From NCBI GenBank assembly GCA_010093605.1, contig MU004188.1, positions 692,341-756,340 on the forward strand: 64,000 bases of DNA. Direction: 5' to 3'. Both the position numbers and the translations under genes were made by a program. Shown here in pieces: positions 46,505 to 54,759 of the stretch. The notes beneath the pieces were generated by a model, which did no database searches, was not told where the DNA came from, and saw only the letters and a program-made list of their open reading frames with translations. The number at the start of each line of letters is the position of its first letter. Within the stretch, counting starts at the first letter, position 1. This DNA is from Lophium mytilinum. Lineage: Eukaryota > Ascomycota > Dothideomycetes > Mytilinidiales > Mytilinidiaceae.

Positions 46505-47257
46505 ATGCCGCCCCCAAAACCCCACCAACGCACCTCCAAAACCCCCGCCCCAAACCCCCCCACCGAAAGCCCCAACTCCACCCTCTTCTTCTACATGCCC
46601 GACGAAAAACCCTACGGCCTCTTCTGCCAATGGCACCCCTCCCCCTTCACCGTCTCCACCTCCGCGCTCGTCTGGCTGCTCACCGAAGGCCCCCAACCCC
46701 CCTCCTTTTCCGACACTACCACAATGATAAACGGCGAGCCGGCTGACCCCCTCGTCGCTGCCTCAAGGGAGCTACCCATTCTTGCCACTAGCAAAATAAA
46801 CTTCAACTGCGCCGAGCAGTTCATGATGTTCGCGAAAGCGTTGTACTTCAGCGACTTCCGCACCGCCGTACGGATCATGGATTCGAAATCGCCGAAAGAG
46901 CAGCAGGCGCTCGGCGCGGCCGTTGCAGGGTTCTCGTCGGAGCGGTGGGGGCATGTGAAGGCGGGGCATGAGCGGATGGTGAAGGAGCGGGTGGTGGAGC
47001 AGGGGAATTATTGCAAGTTTACGCAGAATCGCGCGTTTAGGGAGGTGTTGCTGGGGACGGGGGAGCGGGAGCTGGCGGAGGCGGGGAGTAAGGATCGCAC
47101 GTGGGGGATTGGGTATACGGCGAAGAACGCGGAGCGGTATAGGAGTTATTGGGGACAGAATTTGTTGGGGAAGTGCTTGATGAGGGCTAGGGGGTGGATT
47201 AGGGAGGATGTTGCGAAGAGGGAGGAGAGTAGAGGGGGAGGTGGTACCAAGAGATAG
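46505..47257 (+). CDS. NADAR (DUF1768, YbiA-like) domain protein
   Basis: Single exon, 250 codons, starting at an ATG after a CA-rich leader. After about 25 Pro-rich residues, the NADAR domain shows FFYMPDEKPYGLFCQWHPSP, INFNCAEQFMMFAKALYF, MDSKSPKEQQALG, RWGHVKAGHERMVKERVV, KFTQNRAFREVLLGTGEREL and RTWGIGYTAKNAERYRSYWG with GQNLLGKCLMRAR. Bacterial YbiA/RibX-type members hydrolyse the N-glycosidic bond of reactive riboflavin-pathway intermediates. NADAR proteins are also linked to ADP-ribose metabolism. The key Trp/Glu/Asn positions of the fold look present. The gene is flanked downstream by the structured repeat array. Third-position GC is high throughout. Confidence 0.92.
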   Translation: MPPPKPHQRTSKTPAPNPPTESPNSTLFFYMPDEKPYGLFCQWHPSPFTVSTSALVWLLTEGPQPPSFSDTTTMINGEPADPLVAASRELPILATSKINFNCAEQFMMFAKALYFSDFRTAVRIMDSKSPKEQQALGAAVAGFSSERWGHVKAGHERMVKERVVEQGNYCKFTQNRAFREVLLGTGERELAEAGSKDRTWGIGYTAKNAERYRSYWGQNLLGKCLMRARGWIREDVAKREESRGGGGTKR

Positions 47258-47379
47258 GATAGGGAAACGACATGCCTTTCGTTCTAGCTATAGCGATTCT
47301 GTTATATGATGCTAGACTTCGCTTGACGACTTGACGAGATTTTGGTTCTTACGTTAGTGAATGAACGCCCCAGCAATCA

Positions 47380-47586
47380 CATATAATGCCCATTATTTCC
47401 CCCGACTCTCGCCCTAAGGGGTGTCTGCCTGTTGAGCGTCTGACCAGCGAACTCATTCGGGCATTCGGTCATATAGTAAAAACCGCCTTGGCAAGGGGCG
47501 GTATTCGTAGGGCTTCGGCCTGAGCTTTTTGTTCCCCCTTACGGGTTCAGGGTTCGATACGCGTGCCCGCCAGGTATTTCTTTTTG
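47380..47586 (+). ncRNA. Array unit 1, candidate structured RNA
   Basis: TATA-like CATATAAT at 47380. The short hairpin GCCCTAAGGGG lies at about 47411-47421. The long hairpin has an ACCGCC/GGCGGT stem (47482-47502), different in sequence from the CCCC/GGGG stem of the other units but fully paired. The UUCG hairpin is at 47509-47522, T5 at 47526-47530, B-box-like GGTTCGATAC at 47551-47560, and the final T5 at 47581-47585. The A-box region is the least clear of the five. Most diverged unit and furthest from its neighbour. Confidence 0.45.
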
Positions 47587-47737
47587 TCGAATGCTTTCTT
47601 GGTCACCACGTGATGGCCGGGGGACTACAACTTTCACTTGAACGACGTGCATGGTTTCCAGGCTTGTGTGCTGCCATTGAACGGGAACAAGATGGAGAAT
47701 GTACGTACATACATACCTGACACTTCTCCGCCGTGTG

Positions 47738-47985
47738 AGTATATCAAGTCGAAATACACAAGTAGATATACGCCACTAATCACCGCCACCTTCGCCTTTC
47801 GGGGCCTGCTCACTTTCGAGTGATGCAGTGGGGTCGGGCCTATGTGGGCTGGGCTCCAACAACGACCGAAAGGTCGACAAAAAACCCCTTTGGGTGCACC
47901 AGGGGGTTTTTAGTAAGGCTTCGGCCTGAGTTTTTACTGTCGAGGATTCGATCCGCATGAGCGAGTAGATTGGATGTTCCTTTTT
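47738..47985 (+). ncRNA. Array unit 2, candidate structured RNA
   Basis: TATA-like AGTATATC at 47738 or GATATAC at about 47765. TTCGCCTTTCGGGGCCTGC follows at about 47790, then A-box-like TGATGCAGTGGG near 47821. The long hairpin has AAAACCCC paired with GGGGTTTT (47879-47911). The UUCG hairpin with AGGC/GCCT stem lies at 47915-47928, T5 at 47931-47935, B-box-like GATTCGATCC at 47945-47954, then CCGCATGAGCG and T5 at 47981-47985. Confidence 0.5.
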
Positions 47986-48037
47986 GCTAACGGGATTTAT
48001 TGCATCATATCTTTTTTCGGCCTGTGGAACTATCCAG

Positions 48038-48261
48038 GTATATATACACTTCAAGCCACCGCTACCTTCGCCTTTCGGGGCCTGCACACTTTCGAGTGGC
48101 GCAGTGGGTCGGGTGCAATTCCACTCAGCTCTGTCGACCGAGAGGTCGTAAAAAACTCCTTGCGTGCACCAAGGGGTTTTTAGTAAGGCTTCGGCCTGAG
48201 TTTTTGGCTATCTCATAGGAGGGTTCGACGCGCGTAAGCGGGTCCGCAGTTTCTTTTTTTT
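48038..48261 (+). ncRNA. Array unit 3, candidate structured RNA
   Basis: TATA-like GGTATATATACA at 48038. TTCGCCTTTCGGGGCCTGC follows at about 48067. TGGCGCAGTGGG (48097-48108) matches the A-box consensus TRGCNNAGYNGG at every position. The long hairpin AAAACTCCTTG/CAAGGGGTTTT with loop CGTGCAC lies at 48150-48181. The UUCG hairpin is at 48185-48198, T5 at 48201-48205, B-box-like GGTTCGACGC at 48222-48231, then CGC-GTAA-GCG and a T8 run at 48254-48261. Confidence 0.55.
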
Positions 48262-48316
48262 CGCCAACTGGATATCTCACATCTCATCTTTTTTAGCTGC
48301 ATGTAGAAGTATCCAG

Positions 48317-48502
48317 GTATATAGACACTCCAATTCGCTGCTGCCCTCGCCCTACGGGGCACCACTTGCGCAATGACGCAGTGACCCGAAGAACCCCTTG
48401 CGTGCAACAGGGGGTTTTCGTAGGGCTTCGGCCTGAGCTTTTTGCTCTTTCAAAGAAGGGATAGGGTTCGATCCGCATGAGCGGACTGGTATCTTCTTTT
48501 TG
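48317..48502 (+). ncRNA. Array unit 4, candidate structured RNA
   Basis: TATA-like GGTATATAGACAC at about 48317. GCCCTACGGGGC hairpin at about 48349-48360. A-box-like TGACGCAGTGAC at 48374-48385. The long hairpin AACCCCTTG/CAGGGGGTT with loop CGTGCAA lies at 48391-48418. The UUCG hairpin with a GGGC/GCCT stem (one G-U) is at 48422-48435, T5 at 48439-48443, an exact B-box GGTTCGATCC at 48465-48474, a perfect CCGC-ATGA-GCGG hairpin, and T5 at 48497-48501. Confidence 0.55.
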
Positions 48503-48550
48503 CGGATTCGGATATCTTACCCTTCATTTCCCTGCTTGTGCAACTATTCA

Positions 48551-48755
48551 AGTATATAGACGCTCCGATTCGCCGCCGCCTTCGCCGTTCGGGGCCTACA
48601 GCCGATTTTGGTGCAGTCATGCGAGAGAAATCCCGCCTTCAGAAAGCCCCTTGGGTGCAACAAGGGGTTTTCGTAGGGCTTCGGCCCGAAGTTTTTGCTC
48701 TTCTGAATACCGCGAGTTCGAGATGTAGACGAGTGAGAAAAGGTTCTTCTTTTTT
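48551..48755 (+). ncRNA. Array unit 5, candidate structured RNA
   Basis: TATA-like AGTATATAGAC at 48551. TTCGCCGTTCGGGGCCTAC follows at about 48580. Weak A-box TGGTGCAGTCAT near 48609. The long hairpin AAAGCCCCTTG/CAAGGGGTTTT with loop GGTGCAA lies at 48643-48671. The UUCG hairpin has a perfect GGGC/GCCC stem (48676-48687), T5 at 48692-48696. The B-box is decayed (AGTTCGAGAT at 48714). The final T-run is at about 48749-48755. Confidence 0.5.
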
Positions 48756-48875
48756 GCAGATAGATAGAATTTTAACTAAAAGAGTATAAGAGATAAAGAG
48801 TTTAAGAGAGAGTATGAGCCACCATGCTTACTCATACTGTGAAGTCTTTGATTTCAATATCGTACCACGCATCTC

Positions 48876-51295
48876 TCAATGAATGCCCTCCAAAAACGCA
48901 ACCAACCGCTTCTTAATCACCACCCCAACCAACGCCCCAGTCCCCTCCTCCACCACACACAGGTGCCGCAGACCCAGCTTCCCAAACATCTCCACCGCAT
49001 ACTCCACCGGCGCCGCCGCGCACAGCGTGATCGGCGTGCGATCCACGAACGGCGTGAGGTCCATCACCGTCTCCGCCTCATGCTCTTCCTCATGCGGACC
49101 ACCCAACAGCCTCACCTCCGCATCAGCCGCGTACACCGAGCCCAGCGCGTCCGGCTTACTGGAGAGCCCAAACGCGAGCTCGCCTTCCGCAATGTAGCCC
49201 TGCAGCATCTGCACGCTCGTTCCGGGAAGCGCCTGCACGAGCACGAGGCCCGCGTCCATAAGGCCCCTCGCGTGAAGCTGATCGAGCTTCTTTTGCAGCA
49301 GCACGCGAGGGACTTTGTTGCTCGGCGGCACTACGACCGTGATCTCGTCCATTGTCTGCTTCGGCGGTACGAGTTCCTGCACTAACCGACTCTCTTTTCG
49401 TACGAGTAGCGTTGCGTGATCGGCGTCGAGAAACGGGTGTCCTAGTACCGTCTGCGCGAGGTCGTATACTCCCTCCGATGAGATGGCGTCGGCGACCCAT
49501 TTCGCGACTAGGATTGCGATCATGTGTGGGACGATGTACTCGAGTTCGCCGGTGAGCTCGAACATGATTACGCAGAGGGAGATGGTCATGCGGGAGACGC
49601 CGGCGAGGAAGGCGGCTGCGCCTACCATCGCGAAGATGCCGGGGGAGATGGTGCCGATAGATTGGCCTAGCAGGCGGCCAAAGAGAGCGCCAGCGTCGAG
49701 GGCGGGGATGATCACGCCCGAGGGGACTTTGCAGCCGAAGGTGATGATCGTGAGGATGAGTTTGGTGAGGGTGCCGTAAGTGAGCCAGCCGACGTAGACC
49801 CAGCGCGCGGAAGTGCTTGAGGCAGCGTCGGCTTCGTGTGTGCAGACCCAGGAGCTGGCTGACTTGGGGGAACGACAGTCTACGAGGAGGTTCTTGATGA
49901 TTGTGTCGCCTGGTTCTCGCGTCAGGGGATTGGGGTACTGAAGTAGAGTGGTGGCGAGAACGACGAGGAAGACTTCGAAAACGGGGTGGTTCTTGATGAG
50001 GCCGTAGCTGCGGAACCATTTCGACCACTTGAAGTTTGCTTTGCAGAAGATGCCACCGAAGATGCCGCCCGCGATTCCTAGCACTACGAAGACGACGTAG
50101 TGGATTGGTGAGTATGAAGTGCCGTAATTAGTCTCGAAGAGAACGAGTTTTCCTGTGCCCGTGGGATTAAGTGCTTTCAAGACCATCGCTGCGAAGAGTG
50201 AGCAGAGAAAAGCGCGCCAGAGGACTTTGCGTGGGAAGTATGTGCTGATTTCTTCGTAGCTGAATAAGACGCCGCCGATAGGTGCACCAAAAGCGACGCT
50301 GAGGCCTGATGCACACGCAGCGGAGAGTAGCTCTCGCATTTTGCGGCCATTCTCTCGGTATTTGGGAAACCAATTGCCAACAATGTAGCCCACGCAGGTA
50401 GAGATATGCACGAAAGGACCTTCTTTGCCTAGACACATGCCTGTAGCAACGGCGAAGATGGCACCGAAGCCTTTGACAACGAGAACCTTCAGGTCCAGGA
50501 AGTTGGGGATCACAAAGCCGGAGAGAATGGTCTTGATCTCTGGGATACCGGAGCCAGCGGCCATGTACATCGATTTCCCAGCCGGCTGCGATTTGGACTT
50601 TGTGTCGTGAGGCTTGCCTGCCTTCCCTGGTGCTACAGCTGGCAACGAGCTTTTCGTGAGCATAGTTGCGCTGGAGCTGATAAGGCCGAAAAGCAACGCC
50701 CATGCTACGTAGATGGCAAATGAGGCCCAGTAATTCTCCGACCATAGTTGGAAATGCTTGCATTGGTCTCCAATCTCGGATTGAATTCCAAGGAGAGGGG
50801 TCTTATCCTCGCAGCATGCTTCGCGATTTAGCAGTGGATTCCTGGTGCAGTAGCCCAACTTCCAGTCCGAGACAGTTGCTTCGGCCACATCCACGACAAA
50901 CGCTACACAAGCCGTAAGCGTTCCTATAATCATCACGGCAATCCATCCAGAAGAGGCTTCGAAGAGAGAAACGAGCTCGTAGCGGAGGCCTTTCCGAGAT
51001 TTGATATAGCGGAACCGGTACGAATCTTTTACCTATGAACTATCAATGCCTGCGAGTTTGGACAGCGGGAAGAGATTACCAAATCATGTAACCAGTCAAT
51101 GGTCGTATAGTCGTTGTACGGCAATCTTTCCCCAACCGTACTGCCGGCCATTTGCTGCTCTTCCTTCGTAACAGCAGACGAGATGATAGACTGAGCCTCG
51201 TCCTCATGCTGCAGATGGCTCAATCTGCGATTGTTCGCAGCATGGGAGAGGAGATGCGTCCGCTCTGTTGCGGATTCGACGTCCGTAGAAGGCAT
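48876..51295 (-). CDS. CLC-family voltage-gated chloride channel / Cl-/H+ antiporter
   Basis: Two exons (51295-51080 and 51032-48876, 47-nt intron) join in frame to 790 codons. The cytosolic N-terminus (MPSTDVESATERTHLLSHAA) carries an acidic and LL-type sorting-like region. The CLC core shows GSGIPEIKTILSGF, GMCLGKEGPFVHIS (with the gating Glu), FGAPIGGVLFSYEE, KVPSGVIIPALDAGALFGR and VSRMTISLCVIMFELTGELE. Two C-terminal CBS domains follow (ending LRHLCVVEEGTGALVGVVIK). The extracellular loop with CCEDKTPLLG and the overall plan fit the intracellular ClC-3/Gef1-like branch, which acidifies Golgi/endosomal lumens. The branch assignment is inference. Minus-strand 3' end abuts the RNA array. 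Confidence 0.95.
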
Positions 51296-53241
51296 GGTGC
51301 ATATCAGAAGATTCAAAGGCTACAGAAGCTCGAAAACACAGCCCCGAGGGGGCCTTTTGAAGGAGAGAAAACAAGACTCGAGACATATCTCCGGAGATCT
51401 GGGGTATTCTAGAGCTCCAAAGCTTGATGACGCTACTGCTAATGCTCAGATCGACCGGGGCTGGTATGGCATTCAGCTTATCGGCCCGCGGAAATGCTGG
51501 CCGGTGTGGCTGCGAGTTGGTGAAAAGGAGATCGAGCCCAAAGATAAGGAACGGGAAGCGTGTCGATCGCGCTAAACGTGACTTCGTGTTGTGGTGGCGG
51601 CAAACATTGATAACTTCAAAGAGCAGAGGAGAACTCAGTTGTTCATGAGGATTTATTAAGTGTATGTTTAGCACTTATCTATAGTCCAACTCACGAAAAT
51701 CATGCATATGTAGTCAGAGTCACGTGATCTTCAAACTGGTAAACCATGGCATGTCTGGAAACTTTTTGAAGGCCGTTCTTTCGCTTCGTGAATCATATCC
51801 ACTGCTACTAAACCCTTTTACTAGACTCTTAACCCAGAACGGCACATCAAGTCTTGACGCTACTCGCTGCTGGGCGCATGGACGAGTCTCGAAACGGTAG
51901 GTCTTGGCCGCTACGCATTCGAAAAGCGTGGAGGGCAGTATTTACCACCCGTAGAGCAGCACACACATCTATGAACCAGGCGGTAGACGGCAAAGGCGGC
52001 ATAGCATACGACAGCCTAGATGCAGCAAGTCGTGGCCCCACCCATGACCAGAGTGTGGAAGACCGCATCTACCACCCGTAGAGCGGCACACAGATTACCT
52101 CCCTCCTCACATCCCCCCTCGTTCCCAGAAGGGGCAAGTCTTGGCTGTCAGAAAAGTGTGGAGGGCCGTATCTGTGGCCAGGGCTTGGGTGTGGAGGGCA
52201 GATGCCAAGGTGGTTAATGCGTGAGACTGGCATTTACAAGGGGTAAGACGCATGCGGTAAGTCTAAGCGATGTGGTCCACGAACTGTGGAGAGCAGGGGC
52301 TGATGGACTGTGATAATGTCGTGATATTTGGAGCGAGATTTATGAAATAAGACAAGTGAGATGGCATCGTCTAAGGCGGCTCAGATAATTCACAGATTTC
52401 TCCAAATCACATCATTCAATTTTGCAAAGAAGCATTGAAACATGCCAAACAGTCGCGAACCGGTGTATGCCAACAATCCACAGCATACACGAATCTCATT
52501 CACGCCCACTCCACCGGGCCAATACTCTAGAATATCAACACGCCTCCTCCTACTACCTCCAAGCACACTAATCCACAATCCGTACCCCCTCAATCCCAAC
52601 AATTACCCGGATGCTGTATTGATCCAAAGTTCGCAAAAGAAGCACAAAAGCCAACCCCATTTTGGGTCTAACGCAGAATCCAAAAACATATCAAGCCGCC
52701 TGTCTTTTGAGACAATCAAGAAACAAAATGCAGTTAATCAAAACAGAAAGAACCGAGATCCAGATACCCAGAGCCCCAGTATGAACAAGTACCCAGAGGT
52801 CTGTTGTAACTCCAAAATCAAATAAAACTCCGACTATAGTACAATATGCCTTCAGTTCCGCCGATCTCTGAGGCGAAGGTGTTCGTTCTCGCTAGTGTTG
52901 TGTGTATAATATGTATGTCGGGTAGGCGTGTTTGGGGGTGGTCGGGTATCGAGAGGGTCGTGTAGGCGGTGTATCGTGGTGTGGTATCGCATCGGTACTT
53001 CAAAGACGCAATAATGCGCTTTTAGCACGCGCTGTAGAGGAGTGATCAAGGCGCAGGGAACATTTAATACAACACATACGCTGGTATACGCAAGCGTCGT
53101 TCCACTTGCTTCTCTTCGTGTCGATCTGTTTACCGCAAAAACCAGATGCCGTATAATGTCGGTATCGATATCGGAGCGCCTTCGAACGGTTTCCTGTGCT
53201 TCAAATCTTGAATTTAGCGCTCACGAGACCCCCCCCGAGCT
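51296..53241. other. Intergenic region holding the first ~90-bp repeat cluster
   Basis: The promoter of CLC lies at the left side. The repeat cluster is at 51870-52200. From 52,400 to 53,240 only short ORFs without motifs occur. Confidence 0.4.
51870..52200 (-). repeat. Dispersed ~90-bp repeat, cluster A (inverted relative to cluster B)
   Basis: On the minus strand this region repeats a motif series also found at 62.14-62.56 kb: GCTCTACGGGTGGTA, then a GCSCTCCACGCTTTT-like block, then GGCCAAGAC or GCCAAGACTTGCCCCTTCTG. On the plus strand the clearest pieces are GGTCTTGGCCGCTACGCATT near 51900, AAAAGCGTGGAGGGCAGTAT, ACCACCCGTAGAGCAGCACA, a second ACCACCCGTAGAGCGGCACA near 52071, and CAGAAGGGGCAAGTCTTGGC near 52125. 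About three partial monomers. Confidence 0.65.
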
Positions 53242-54759
53242 TCATCGTACCTCTCTGCTATCTTCCTCATACTCGATGTCCATGATCGGGCTTCCTCTAG
53301 GGCTCCTCCTTAGGCTCTGTGCCGCCGCAGCAACCGCTGCCCTCGGTTCAACGACTGGACTGTGGTCTTTGGAGCCGCCACTTCCAGGTGCTTGAGCTGA
53401 TCTCGCGGATGCTGGTGTGATGGGACTTCGACCAACGCCCTGAAGGGCACGCGGCGTAGTACTTCCGCCGCTCTCGACGCTGACGTGACGCGCACGCGGT
53501 GTGGTCTCTTTGCTTCCACCACTTCGGCTCCCGCTGCCAGCTGAGGTGCGCTGGGGAGCGCCTGCGCGGGGTGTCGTTTCTTTGCTACCACCGCTGCCGC
53601 TGCTGCGATGTCCGCCGCTGCCGCTTCGACTACCCGCACTGTTGCGACGTTGAGCGGAAGGGCTGGTCATGATTCCACCCGAGTTGTCCGTCTTCTTGGT
53701 CCTCGTTGGGCTCTGTTGTTGTTGCGGAGCCCACATGTTTGGCTGAGCTGAGCTTCCGTTCCCCCCTACTCCCAAACCAGGTGCACCGACGGGGCTGCCA
53801 ACTCCGCTTCCCACATGCGGCGTACCCTCCCAACTCTTTCGCTTCATCATCCGCCCTAGCACACCGACAAGCTCGGCCGCATCTTCGAATTCGGCATCGT
53901 CCATGCCCTCCTGAGCACGATAGACGTCTTTGATGGCCTTGCGAGCTAGGCGTCGGGCGCCATCGTGATCGTGCTGGCAGTCCCACATGAAAGCGGCGTA
54001 CTCGAGGGCCACCGAGAGGCGGAGGGGGTGAGAGCCATGTAGTCGTACGTTGGCATAGTCTTGGGCTGTCTTGAAGTGCGCGGCAGCTAGAGGGAGGAAA
54101 TTGAGAGGTGGAAGGATGAAGGAGGATGGCTGCGGAATCGGGATGGGATTCAGGCCTGGCGGTGCTGGAGGATGTGGAGATGGTGTTCCAACAGGGCCAC
54201 CTGCGGCGTACGGATTCGTGAGAAAGGAGGTCTCAGACGTGATGGACTCGATCGGCTCGCGCAGAGCTGGCTGCTTGCCACGACGAGCTGTGAATGGAGA
54301 AGCGGGATCACGGCGGGATTGGCCATTGCCTTGTCGTGGAGATAGTGGCTGTGGTAAAGGTGGTACCTCAGCAGCCCGGGCGTCGAATGTCGGAAGGCTC
54401 GAGACAGGCGGCTGGTTGTGGAACAGACAGAAGATGTGGTAGAAGCTGGCGCGCAGCTTGACACTCAGCACCTGACATTCTGGCCCTTGTTGATTGTCTT
54501 GCGCGTAGGGCAGGACATAAAGCTCGAGGATTGAGAGGCCCTCGCGTGAGATCCAGAGGATGTGTTGATACAAGGCCAGCGACTTGGTGTCGCGCGAGGT
54601 ATCCAGCTTCCGTAGCTTCCGCGCTCTGAACAACTTCCGCGAGAGGAGGACTGACAGACCGAGGAGCTGGAATAGCGAGGAAGACAAGAGAGGATTGGAG
54701 TCGCGGGTCGCTTTTGCTAAACGACCAAGGAACTTCTGGTCCACGTCCGAAGAGGCCAT
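53242..54759 (-). CDS. 14-3-3-like domain protein with long Ser/Gly-rich tail
   Basis: Single exon. From the ATG at 54759 it has 505 codons. The frame is open to another ATG at 54903 (48 more codons), but MASSDVDQKFLGRLAKATRD looks like the conserved start. The helical body shows SSLFQLLGLSVLLSRKLFRA, YQHILWISREGLSILELYVL, LRASFYHIFCLFHNQPPV, AAHFKTAQDYANVRLHGSHP and LRLSVALEYAAFMWDC, which fits the divergent fungal 14-3-3-like family. 14-3-3 helices are interrupted by a Pro-rich insert. The last 180 residues are low complexity with GGSKETTPRA repeated twice and a related GGSTTPRA. Phosphopeptide binding is inferred from the fold only. Confidence 0.78.
   Translation of the reverse strand: MASSDVDQKFLGRLAKATRDSNPLLSSSLFQLLGLSVLLSRKLFRARKLRKLDTSRDTKSLALYQHILWISREGLSILELYVLPYAQDNQQGPECQVLSVKLRASFYHIFCLFHNQPPVSSLPTFDARAAEVPPLPQPLSPRQGNGQSRRDPASPFTARRGKQPALREPIESITSETSFLTNPYAAGGPVGTPSPHPPAPPGLNPIPIPQPSSFILPPLNFLPLAAAHFKTAQDYANVRLHGSHPLRLSVALEYAAFMWDCQHDHDGARRLARKAIKDVYRAQEGMDDAEFEDAAELVGVLGRMMKRKSWEGTPHVGSGVGSPVGAPGLGVGGNGSSAQPNMWAPQQQQSPTRTKKTDNSGGIMTSPSAQRRNSAGSRSGSGGHRSSGSGGSKETTPRAGAPQRTSAGSGSRSGGSKETTPRARHVSVESGGSTTPRALQGVGRSPITPASARSAQAPGSGGSKDHSPVVEPRAAVAAAAQSLRRSPRGSPIMDIEYEEDSREVR

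Larger units (their letters stand above)
47376..48760 (+). repeat. Five-unit array of structured, possibly Pol III-transcribed repeats
   Basis: Between the NADAR stop and the CLC 3' end lies a direct array of five related units. UUCG-hairpin positions are 47511, 47917, 48187, 48424 and 48677, so spacings are 406, 270, 237 and 253 bp. Each unit has, in order: a TATA-like element; a short hairpin around TTCGCC...GGGGC; an A-box-like TGGCGCAGTGGG; a long hairpin (A/C/G-rich arm, GUGCA loop, pyrimidine-pairing arm ending in T-run); a GGC-UUCG-GCC hairpin; a T5 run; a B-box-like GGTTCGATCC; and a second T-run. No unit encodes a conserved protein on either strand. Divergence between units leaves the stems paired. 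Confidence 0.75.

Noticed and set aside
48465-48474. GGTTCGATCC as the T-arm of a tRNA gene
   Set aside because: The flanking five-base arms do not pair, and no acceptor, D or anticodon arm can be drawn around it. I treat it as a B-box-like promoter element of a repeat unit.
47879-48696. Hairpin plus T-run motifs as bacterial-type terminators
   Set aside because: The surrounding genes are plainly eukaryotic with spliceosomal introns. The repeated unit context fits an RNA gene family better.
49156-50028. Long minus-strand ORF rich in Arg/His/Pro inside the CLC gene
   Set aside because: Out-of-frame shadow of the CLC coding sequence. Composition reflects codon bias of the true frame.
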